From Rostratula benghalensis (Eukaryota > Chordata > Aves > Charadriiformes > Rostratulidae), in contig VXAI01000038.1 in assembly GCA_013399305.1 (NCBI GenBank), forward strand, positions 447,194 through 511,193: DNA of 64,000 nucleotides, written 5' to 3'. The stretch's first letter is position 1. The number at the start of each line of letters is the position of its first letter. The notes under the pieces are model-generated. The model had not been told where the DNA came from, searched no databases, and saw only the letters and a program-made list of their open reading frames with translations. Below are positions 24,705 to 34,593 of the stretch, piece by piece. The translations under genes and the position numbers were made by a program.

Positions 24705-25570
24705 AATCATGGAATTGTCAGAGTTGGAAGGAACCTCTAGAGATCCTCCAGTCCCACTCCCCTGCTAAAGCAAGGTTGCCCAGAGCACATCCCTCAGGAC
24801 TGCATCCAGGAGGGGCTTGAAGGTCTCCAGAGAAGGGGACTCCACACCCTCCCTGGGCAGCCTCTGCCAGGGCTCTGATACCCTCACCCCAAAGAATTTT
24901 CTCCTCATATTCCAATGGAACTTCCTGTGTCCCTTGTCCTGTCACTGGGAACCACTGAAAAGAGTCCGGCTCCATCCTCCTTCAACCCACCCTTCAGATC
25001 CTTGGGAGCATGAAGGAGGTCTCCCCTCAGCCTTCTCTTCTCCAGGCTAAAAGGTCCCAGCTCTCTCAGCCTTTCCTCATCAGGGAGATGCTCCAACCCC
25101 TCCAGCATCTTTGTTGCCCTACTCTGGGCTCTCTCCAGTATTTCCCTCTCTCTCTTGAACTGGGGAGCCCAGCACTGGATGCAGTATTCCAGTTGTGGCC
25201 TCACCAGCGCAGAGTAGAGGGGGGAGAATGAACTCCCTCCACGTACCAGCCACACTCTTCCCTACACAGCCCAGGATTCCATTGGCCCTCTTGGCCACAA
25301 GGGCATGTTGCTGGCTCATGGAGAGTTTATTATCTACCAGGACCTCCAGATCCTTCTCCTCAGAAGTGATTTCCAGCAGATCCACCCCTAACCTGTATGG
25401 GTGTCTGGAATTCTTCCTCCCCAGGTGCAAGACCCTACACTTGTTCTTGTTGAACCTCATGAGGTTCTTCTCTGCCCAGCTCTCCAGTCTGTCCAGGTCA
25501 CACTGGATGGCGGCACAGCCCTCTGGAGTCTCAGCTCCCCCTCCCAGTTTGGCATCATCAGCGAGCTTGC
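24705..25570 (-). mobile_element. CR1 LINE, 5'-truncated, about 870 bp, minus orientation
   Basis: The longest transposon copy in the window. The 3' end is at 24705 (AATCATGGAATTGTCAGAGT), followed by GGAAGGAACCTCTAGAGATC and the CTCCCTGGGCAGCCTCTGCC block. Higher coordinates hold the 3' part of ORF2, read on the minus strand. The copy ends at GCGAGCTTGC (25561-25570), beyond which the DNA is unrelated. The 3' terminus sequence differs from the three shorter minus-strand copies, so it is another CR1 subfamily. A short A/C-rich stretch (24660-24692) lies just outside its 3' end. Confidence 0.97.
24905..25570 (-). pseudogene. Decayed CR1 reverse transcriptase (ORF2) C-terminal part
   Basis: Read on the minus strand from 25570, an open frame carries family-typical peptides [32 protein letters not shown] and [20 protein letters not shown], the end of the LINE reverse transcriptase palm and the start of the thumb. 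A one-base insertion in the G6 run at 25219-25224 (C6 in the coding sense) then shifts the frame. The next frame continues with [20 protein letters not shown] and [15 protein letters not shown], and drops out of similarity near 24950. The catalytic FADD-type motif and everything upstream, including the endonuclease, were lost with the 5' truncation. It cannot encode a working enzyme. Confidence 0.93.
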
Positions 25571-27976
25571 TTGTTTGTGTATTGAAACAAACAGTGAGAA
25601 TTTCACTGACAAACAGAGTCTGCAGTGACTAAATAAGAGGAGCTGCAGGAGACAGCCCAGGTGCTGTAGCCTGCAGCTGCTGCCAGGGTGCCTGGGGTCA
25701 CACCGGGAAATGGAACAACAGAGGTTTGGGGGAGAGTATGCAGAGAGGGGAGGGATTATTTCTACAGAGGACACCATAACTGCGTTCACTCTGAATTCCC
25801 AGGTAATGTAGGTCAGGATGGGAGAGGATTACAGTTTGAAGTGTTTCTTTTTCCATTTCAAATCAATGATTATAAAACCTGAGCTTTTCACACACTTCAG
25901 GGGTTATTTCTGACAGCTCGGTTTACCTCTGTAGCAAAAGTCAGTAAAACATGCACTGAGAGGGCATAATCCTGAATGCAGAGGAGTCCCCCTGATGTCC
26001 ACATTCCCCAGCAAACCTTATGGGCTACAGCATCTCCATAAACCACCTCACAGCGGGCAGAACCCTGGACCAGGCAGTGGTGAGACTGGGGACTTGCCCT
26101 GGCTGTGCAGCCCCGGCCCTCGCAGGACCAGTCTCACCGAGGGCCTGCAGACATCTACAGCCCCTCCACTGCCTTTAACCCAGAGAGACGGGACAAATCA
26201 GTGACATTCCAGACAATATACACCAGGAATTACAGACACATTATCTAAATACAGACTTTAAACCCTTCTTCTTAGTACAGTCCAGTGAGCAGCGGTACCA
26301 ATGGAGGTGTATCGGGGTTAACTGAAGATTAAAGGCTCCAACGTAGCACCTACCTGGAACATTAAAATTAAACTTCTCTATTACTACTTCATTACAGAAG
26401 AGACTTTCCCAATAGAAAAACAGCGAGAAGCAATCCAACTGGCAGCACTGGCTCACACGCCATGGTCAGTCAGGGACAATCATGTGGGTGAACAGGGTAC
26501 AAAAGAATTCTTCAATGAACTGAAAAATAGAAGGCAACAATATTTGCAGCAAAAGGTAGTATCTTATGGCAGACTAAATGAAATAATCTAAAAAGACAAG
26601 GGATTTGAAGTGCTCCAGCCTCTAGGTTTTGCCTTGCTGACTGGTGACACTTGGTTGGTCTAATAACACACAACATTCCTCTTTTTCAAACCTTGCCATC
26701 TTGGATCATCTTAGGCGGTAGAAGCTACTTTTTGACTGTTTGGTGTTACAGCTGTCCAGGATGTTAAATTCTGTTCTCCTCTTATTTTACAGGGAGTAAT
26801 AAAAATAGCTTATTTAGTCAATAGATTTTTTTTTTTCCCAGAAGTAGAATTTTTCATTATATTTCATCAGTTGCTATGGTGTATGTACAGCAAAACACAG
26901 TGTTTACTGACTGGACTCACTTTCTCTCCCCTCCCACACATAGAGGGTCAGCAGCGGAGCTGAGCAACTCTGACCAAAGCAGAAGGGCAGAGATTTGGGT
27001 TCACTCAGAGCAGGAAGAAAGAAGGCTTTAACTTAAGCCATAGAAAAAGGGGCTTAAGTCTTGAAAAAGTTTGTGTACCTCAGTATGCTTTACTGATAAA
27101 TCAACAAAGTTCAGTGCAGGCGTGTCTGGCTGCACTGAGCCTGGCAGCGTCCTCCTGGATCCTTCTGGATTATCAGGTAAAGCATCAACTGGAGAAAACA
27201 GACTCCTGTGGCAACCTTTAGTAATGATCCCTTTCAGCCACCATCAATCTTCACAGCTCATTAACTGAATTCAGAGTTTAGCTGATGGTGTGCTGGGTGA
27301 GCCTGTGGGCAACACAATCCTTTGTCATATGTTCTTTAACACCACAGAAGCTTGACCATAAAACCACGGCACTACAGCAGGCAGGCAGATAACCCCTGTG
27401 ACTGTGCTCCTCCTGCAACTGATGTCAGGAGACAGAATGGGAGATGAAGGGAAAGAGCAAAGGAACGGATGAAAGCAGAGAAAGGTGATTCTGCCAGCAA
27501 ACTAGCACCAAAAGAGTATTTGATGCTGTCTGTTAGCAGTGGTGGCATTCCTCTAGGGACAAAAGAACCACACACTCCCTACCCTGATTCTTTGATTAAA
27601 CCTCAAAAAGCAGAGGGAGCCTCTGCTCTAATGCAGTTGTTATACAGGGTAAAATTTAATGGCAGTTGTCAGAACTGAGAAATTTCAGGCAGACTGGCTG
27701 GTACACACCATCTGAGCCTTTCACTAGGGAGTGGGTCCTCCCAACAGGCTGACGTTGATGGGAAGTGACTGGGAGAGCAGATTCCAGGATCTGGGGGGGC
27801 CACGCATGCTCCCTACCATGTCATCCTGTGTGTCTCAATGCATATGAGTCAAAGGCTCAGCAGTGCTGAAAGCATCGCTAGGGTAGTGAAGCAGGACCGG
27901 GCTCTGCAGATGCTGATAAGAAATATTTACATTTGAAACTTTTTCCCAAGCGCAGCACACAGATACTTGGGGGCTG

Positions 27977-28011
27977 CACCACCTACACCCACAACACAAA
28001 CGTAGGTGGTG
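27977..28011. repeat. 10-bp perfect inverted repeat
   Basis: CACCACCTAC (27977-27986) and GTAGGTGGTG (28002-28011) are exact reverse complements with a 15-nt A/C-rich spacer. CACCT/AGGTG are also ZEB/SNAI-type E-box words, so paired factor binding is an alternative to a structural reading. Confidence 0.85.
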
Positions 28012-28604
28012 AAACTGGTTTTTATCTCATTGGGAAAAAATGAATTTGTGAATGAAATAGGAACTTCCATGGAGTGTCTCCGTCTTCTGCAACTTCTCAT
28101 AGCTACAAACAAAACACATGATCACCAGTTTTCAGATCAGTAGATAGGGATTCCTCTTTCATTTCTATACCAGACAGAGATTTTCTAGAAGGAAAAAATA
28201 TTCAGAAGCCTTTCCTGACTATTTCTTGTTTTAACCTTGTGGTAGAAAAGAGCCAGATACTTCCAGTCCTCTACAGCAGAATATTAGAGGTACAAGCTTC
28301 GGAACCACCACAATGCACTGTCCAAAGCACACAGGGCTCTCAATGTCCAGGCATTTTGCAAAAGAAGTGGTACCCCTCCATAAGCCACCCGGGCTTCTCT
28401 GGCAGATGCAATTCCCAAACCTCCTCAATCACGGCCCCTTGCTGCTGCTGCTGCCCCCTCCCTCCCCAGAGCAGCAGCCTCTCAGGGAGGTATCACTTGG
28501 AGCCTCCTATTCTGCCTTGTTTCTAACCAAGCTAACCCATTGCACTTAGCCCTGAAGTTTCCTCAATACTAGCTAATGTGGCCCCCAGAACAAGACCTTC
28601 AATT

Positions 28605-28645
28605 AAAAAAAAAAAAACAAAAACAAACAAACAAAACCCCCCACC
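28605..28645. repeat. A-rich simple repeat
   Basis: Thirteen A followed by CAAAAACAAACAAACAAAA and a C-run. No retroposon body is recognisable beside it. Confidence 0.9.
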
Positions 28646-31066
28646 CTACAGGAATAAAATATAAGAGAAAACCCTACAAATAGTTTCCTGAAGTTATTCA
28701 AATTGGTACAAGTCATCAAAGGGTGACCCAAGATGCTCCTGTTTGAGGAGGTCTGATGCACAATCTTTGCGCAACAGCAAAGCTCTCCTCTGTTTTGTAA
28801 CTGAAGGAAAAAAAGTAATTTTAATGGTATGAGAGCAGGAAAAGGAAAGATGAACCCTGGCTGCACAGAGAAGAATAAAAAACCCCAACACATCTCATCC
28901 TTCCCACACAAGGTTAACACTGCTGCAGGTTTCTGTCCTCCCCTAGCCTGAGATTTCATTAAATACTTTTCCATTGAAGCAGTCTTTTTCTTTTTCATTT
29001 TAATGAACATGGTGTGCTGAAATAAACTTATTGCTGCACAAAGATGATGTAGCTCAAAGTGAAATTAGGAGAGCATCCTTAAGGACATGTTCAAGGCCTA
29101 AAATGCTAATACTGTATATTCCACAGAACTCTGCTTGCTGAACTTCTCTATGAATATTCCAGGCATGATTTCTATTACAGCCACATTTCCCCCCTCAATC
29201 GCTGGATTTCATTTCACTATGAATAAGTAACTACCCAGGGATTTTTTGCAGCTTAGTGTTGTTCTAACCCGTTGGTCTTGTAATTAGCTCCAAATGTTGT
29301 TTTCGTGAAGCCGTGTTCTTAATGTATCCTAAAGTCCCCAGCTATCTTCTATACTTAGCCTATTATATAAATGCTTGGGAACATTAATGTATAAATAGCA
29401 TTAAAATTGCAAAAAGCTGCCACCTGGATGATTTCCAGGTATATATTTGAAAAGGGAAGGTTTTTAAAATATTCTACACCTGAGGAGGCACCAAATCTCT
29501 ATCTTATGGAATGTATTTGTAGCTCAGTATCCAAACAAGCTGGGGTTTGCTCCCCAAGTCTTTCAGGCAGGGTGGCTCGAGATGGTGGAGCTCACGGCGT
29601 AAAAAATGATCAAATCTTGCATAACTGGGCTCTTCCCGAGAGACAAGCATTACACTTGTAGTATCACCTTTTCTAGTTCACATCCTATTTTACCACCTAA
29701 ATAACCTGCTGATATAAGGATTCCAGCAGAAAACAGAGACTGATGCTGGGACTGAAGCATGTGAGGGTATGACTTCCTCCCTGGAATGGAAACAGAAGCC
29801 CCAAACGCTGAGCCAGATGCCAGGGGAAGCTATTCACAGAGCGAGCCTTGACCGCCCTCCAAGTTCAGCAGGAGAGTTCTTCAGTCTAGTGATCCATACT
29901 GAACATTTATGTATTCTTTTTATATATTTATATATCCATATATATGTACAGTTATACGTATGTGTGTATGAATTTTCCAGATCATATCAGCCTGAAAGAC
30001 CATTTTGTCCAGAAGGGAGAGCTAATGATTACTGTGTTTCCACTTCGGCTTTTGTCTTTATTGCCACCTTATTAGGTGACACCAGGCAAAATTTATTAAT
30101 CCAGTCCTGACTGTGACCTCTCCCTGTGAAATCATATAAAAATGATTATTTATGGACTAATTAATGTAAGTTTCCTGAGTACAGCCCTGAACTTTGCCAC
30201 TGGAATGGCCCTTACAACCCAAGAGAGACCAGAAAACCGCATCCTCCTAGCTTGTGGCAGGAGGTTACCCCCATGGTTACAACAGTCATCCAGGAGCTTT
30301 CTTCATGACTTAATCCACTGTGGCAGGAATAAGGAAAAGTTCTATATCAGTTATATCAGGTTTACAGCTTCATTCGGGTTTTCCTTTCAAAAAGGCCAGG
30401 AATAAACCTGCGTGAGTGGGATTATTTTATAGCAAAAAAACCTCCAGCATCCTTTGGGGTGATTGCTGGACCAAGGGTGCTGAGTCAGCAGAAAGCCCGG
30501 CGCAGTCCCTGCTGCTGGAGTGTGCAGCTGTGCTGACACTCAACACAGGCTGGCCGACTGCTCTCCTTCCATTTGGATGTTGCCTGAAGTCACCGGAAAG
30601 TCATTAGAGCACTTTTAATTTGTAAACCTATTGATGAGCACTTAATGTTAATGAAATGTTACTGCTGAGTAATTCCAGTGGATGAAACTCAGTTCATTCC
30701 TTGTGCATCTCATTTATTTAGTGCTAAATGCTCGTCCTTATTTTCTTTATACACAGAAAAGTCAGATTTGGATAAAAACTATGCATCTCAAGTAAGACAA
30801 TTCTTTAGAAATTCAGGCAAATTTCTATGTAAATACTTGACTTTGCCTTTCACATAAAACTCTGCTCAGGGGCATGTATCTTGCCAAGACAGAAATGGAT
30901 GGTGTAGGCTGCTCCTGGTGCCTACATACTCATAAACTCCACAATGAAGGGGATAGTTTTCATCTCCACCAAACCATTCTAGTAAGTGCAATAGTGGCAG
31001 TCAGCAGCTGAAAGACCATGGGCAGGGGAAGTTCTGGCTGATGGATGAGCTGAAAGATTTCCAAGA

Positions 31067-31639
31067 TGTCATGGCTTAGCTCAACCAGCAGCTAGAACCA
31101 TGCAGCTGCTTGCTCACTCCCCACAGTTGTGATGGGGGAGAAAATCAGGAGAGGAAAAGTGAGGAAAAACTCTTGGGTTGGGATAAAGACAGTTTAACAG
31201 GTAAAGCAAAAGCCACACATACAAGCAAAGCAACACAAGGAATTAATTCACCACTTCCCATCACAGGCAGGTGTTCACCCATCCCCAGGAAAGCTGGCTC
31301 CATCACTTGGGAAGGCAAACACCATCACTCCGAAAGTCCCCCTTCCCCTCCTCTCTTCCCCCAGCTTTATCTACTGAGCATGATGATGTATGGCATGGAA
31401 CAGCCCTTTGGCCAGCTGGGGTCAGCTGTTCCAGCTGTGTCCCCTTCCCAACTTCTTGTGCCCCCCCAGCCCACCACTGGTGAGATGGTGTGAGGAGCAG
31501 AAAAAGCCTTGAGTGCTCAGCACCAACTAAATCCACTGAGGCACTGTTACACTATTCCCACCCCAAATCCAAAACACAGCACCACACCAGCTGCTGGCAA
31601 AAAAACCCGTAATTCCATCCCAACTGAAACCATGAGACA
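31067..31639 (+). mobile_element. Solo LTR of an avian endogenous retrovirus family, degraded
   Basis: The segment starts TGTCATGGCTTAGCTCAACC and follows, block by block, an avian ERV LTR I know well. The recognised blocks include AACTCTTGGGTTGGGATAAA, GACAGTTTAACAGGTAAAGC, AAAGTCCCCCTTCCCCTCCT, CAGCTTTATCTACTGAGCAT, TTGGCCAGCTGGGGTCAGCT, AAATCCAAAACACAGCACCA and a final CATGAGACA. At about 570 bp it is full LTR length. No retroviral coding DNA flanks it on either side, so it is a solo LTR left by recombination. LTRs carry promoter and polyadenylation signals: CAGCTTTATC near 31362 is where the TATA-like box sits, here mutated. Target duplication is unclear; CAAGA before and CAAGG near the end is the best candidate. 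The name within the TguLTR5/ERVL-like group is from memory. Confidence 0.82.
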
Positions 31640-34114
31640 AGGAGAGGCGGACATTGAGGCAGAACATTTCTTCACCATAAAGCGTGAGGGACACCTTGCA
31701 GCAGGCAAAGGCTTGGGGACACCCAGTCACTCAACCAGTGCTAGGATGGAGCAACATGGCTGATTCCAGAGGTGTTTTTTGGAAGGTTAGAGAAACTTTA
31801 TCTCAGGCAGCAGCTGAAATTAAAACAACTATCATTCTGCAAAAAAAAGCTACCAGCACTGGGTGGTGAGCGGAAAGGAGTGGGAGGGTGAACACAGAGA
31901 GCCTGTGTGCTGGGAGTGCTCCACACTCTGCAGGGGAGTATTTCACTTTTTTACTCTTTCTCAAGTTCAATAAATGTGCTCAGAACTGAGCTGACAGACA
32001 AAAATCAAATTGGTTCCTCTCTAAGATACCTTTCAAATTCTTCTGAACGCAAATACCCGAGTTATCAGCTTTTCTATTTGGTGTGCCTGTGGAATCAAAA
32101 TAAGGCTTTCTGCAAGTTTTTTGTTGTTGTTCTTTGCTTTTCCCTTTGTTGTGAATGTTTCTGCATGGAAGGTAACAAGTCACAGCGCTGCAGAGAAAGC
32201 AGGTAACAGCCATTCATTCTCTGCAGGCAAACCAGAGAGCTCTGGCATAGAGAATGAAAGAAAATAGAGAGAGAGGAGGTATTGGACTTGCAATCCTCTC
32301 ACCTTTAATCCCCCAGTGAACTTCAACTGATGTTTGGTACCAGTTTGCCAATACTTTGCTTTTAGGGTTGACTGCTAAATTATTACATTTATCTGATGCC
32401 TAGCAACTATCAATTAATACTTGGAGACTCTTAAACGATACGCCTTAATTTCTCTGTTGTTTTCTTCTAGGCAACGTGCCTCCAGAGATCTGGAACCCCT
32501 CCCACTTAGAATGAATAACATCCCTCCTCTCTGCTCTTGCCACACCACACATGGGGATGGATGTTTTGGCAATGCATTTGTATTCATTCAGATTGTCACA
32601 ACTGCGTTCCGCGGCTGAGACAGCCCGAGGTGCATGATTTATGGCCCTGTCCTTTAAAACACAATCAACTTTGTAAAATCAATCAGTGGAAGCTACTATG
32701 GCAGATGAAACAAGGGAGGATTTTCTCAAAGCAGGCTGTGTGCTGTCATTTTACTATTTCATGTTTCGCTACCAGTAAAGCAATTCCGAAAAGGCTCCAT
32801 AAGGAGCGCTACCTGGCAATAGCTCGTCTGTTTGCCAAACTCACTTCAAAGTAACGTCCACAGGATTAACTGTGGAGTCAGTAAGTTAAAAGCCAGCAAA
32901 TATAAGATGGCATACCTCATGCAAATATAAATCACTCAGGCACTCCACTGCATCACAGATTAAATCTTTGTAATAAATTATTTATGAAGTGTCTGTGGGG
33001 CCAGGAGCAGTACGTTAGTGCTGCTGCCTGATGCTGCCCAATACAGCATCCTCTGCTCATTTTAATTTAAAACTTTATAGAATTTGAAAAATATGTCAGC
33101 CTATTAATTTTTTTTTTCATTTTGGAAACTTGGCCAGAGCAACTCAGCTGGGTTTTGTAGGTGAAGATGCAGAAAATTACCTGCTTTTTCTTTTATTAAA
33201 ATAACTGGACAATCTTTTTGTCTGCTCCCCCGTGGCTTTTCCTTCCCCTTGGCTCCTGATGCGTTTCTTCCCACCAGACCTGCATTTCCAGGATTTACAG
33301 CCAGGACCTGCAGGTTAATTTCATAAAGAAAGCTTTCATTCTGGCTTCGCTATGCTATGAGTGCTTAACTTGGCAACATCTGTGTTCTTTGATGGGAAGT
33401 ACCTGTCTGCATACAATGCAAAATCAACGTGAAACCCGTCTCTCTGCTAGAAGAACCATCATGTAAGAAGGAACACAAATCACACTTTTTATTTAGCTGT
33501 AACAGCCAAAGCACAGCTCACAATAATAAAGGAAGAGCACTTTGCCATTAAAACCAAGGATAAGCAAGAACTGAAAGGTTGCTGAGTCACCTGTGTGGAA
33601 CATAAACACAGACTGTCCCTACTTCAAACAAACCACATCCAGTCTGTCAAGACCAAGAGTTACACGCTGCAGACCGACTCCATGGAAATGCCACAGGAAT
33701 CTTTTTATAGATACTGTTAGTCTCAAAGGGGGCCTGTTTGGGAAACCATTGTGAATGCTTACCTTCAGTATTCATCGGGTTTTGCATTTGGAAACGCACC
33801 TGCTGCGTGCCCTTTCCTTGACAGAAGGAAGGTTCATAGCATGAGGAACACATAAATATGCATCGCTTCATCCCCAGTAGATAAACACAGAGCTTTATGG
33901 TGCCAGGGAAAAGGTGAAAAATTCATCTCCCTTACTCCCTTTGCATTTTTATGACAGATGCTGTTGGATTTCCTTGGCGGGGTTCCCGTCAGCTCAAGCA
34001 CGAGGAACATCCCATGAGATGCAGTGCAAGGGCCAACCCTTGTGCTGAGCGCCCACAGGGTGCTGGAGAACCACGGCCTGTGCTGCTGTGCCCACAACCA
34101 GTCCGCCCAACAAG
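31640..34114. other. Gene-free stretch with a candidate regulatory core
   Basis: No gene. A strong acceptor-like site (TTGTTTTCTTCTAG) ends at 32470. The 32540-33000 part is treated separately as a candidate conserved element. A T-run occurs at 33109-33117. Confidence 0.6.
32540..33000. promoter_or_regulatory. Candidate conserved enhancer-like element
   Basis: This non-repetitive stretch is dense in developmental factor words: a perfect POU octamer ATGCAAAT at 32919-32926, GATTTATGG (HOX/CDX type) near 32636, AATCAATCAG (PBX/HOX type) near 32678, and TAATAAATTATTTATGA near 32972. It also keeps a few CpGs (GCGTTCCGCGG near 32603), unusual in old neutral avian DNA. Word counts alone do not prove function. 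Conservation across birds would be the deciding evidence. Confidence 0.3.
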
Positions 34115-34235
34115 CCCAGCATGGCTTTACACATTCTAAGCAGTCTTGAGTGAGGTACTGGAGTCCAAATCCACCTCAGAAAAAGGCACTGTACTTTCAG
34201 GCACCCCAGGGGGGAAATGCTCTTCTGAACTCCTG
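34115..34235 (+). repeat. Possible dispersed repeat, copy 1
   Basis: The text GAGGTACTGGAGTCCAA followed by a one-base variant of TCCACCTC recurs at 39410-39550, with weaker similarity continuing on both sides (a CATGG/CATCG...CTTT...AAGCAG block before, a GCACTGT...CCCCA block after). I do not recognise the family. Confidence 0.4.
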
Positions 34236-34498
34236 TGCCTGCAGCCATGGGACAGCCACATGGCTGTCTCTCCCTGCTGCCCAGGGTGAGTTACCGGTTG
34301 AACACAATTAAACATGGCTCTAGGAACCAGGATAAAGCAAAGCGTACACACAGCAAGCACCAAGGTAAGCTACAGAAATAACCACTGTAAAGGTCCACGT
34401 TTAGTAACAGTCACAACCCATTTACTCCTCATATTTGGCTTCACAAACCACAGGAAATGTTCAAAATCCCATTCTTTTCCGCACCACCCCCCAGTCAC

Positions 34499-34593
34499 GA
34501 TCCATCCAGTGGCATGCACTGTGGCACTGCCACTGCCTGGCAAGCAGGGATCCACATCCAGTGGCACTGCCAGTGCCTGGCAAGCAGGGATCC
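34499..34593. repeat. 40-bp minisatellite, about 2.3 copies
   Basis: The 33-bp segment at 34521-34553 recurs at 34561-34593 with one mismatch (GTGGCACTGCCACTGCCTGG against GTGGCACTGCCAGTGCCTGG, then CAAGCAGGGATCC in both). A partial unit precedes them. The period is 40 bp. It also produces a repeated peptide in overlapping chance reading frames. Confidence 0.93.

Larger units (their letters stand above)
25571..31066. other. Gene-free stretch
   Basis: No gene or transposon is recognised across 5.5 kb. It includes a T-run at 26827-26838, an inverted repeat at 27977-28011, a (CTG)4 run near 28440 and A-rich text at 28605-28645. 29040-29400 is AT-rich and 29927-29960 is rich in TATA/ATGT steps. 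Open frames of up to 135 codons (28603-29010, minus) are chance by my reading. Confidence 0.65.

Noticed and set aside
25010..25632. Plus-strand open frames of 73-145 codons
   Set aside because: They are antisense shadows of the decayed CR1 reverse transcriptase on the minus strand.
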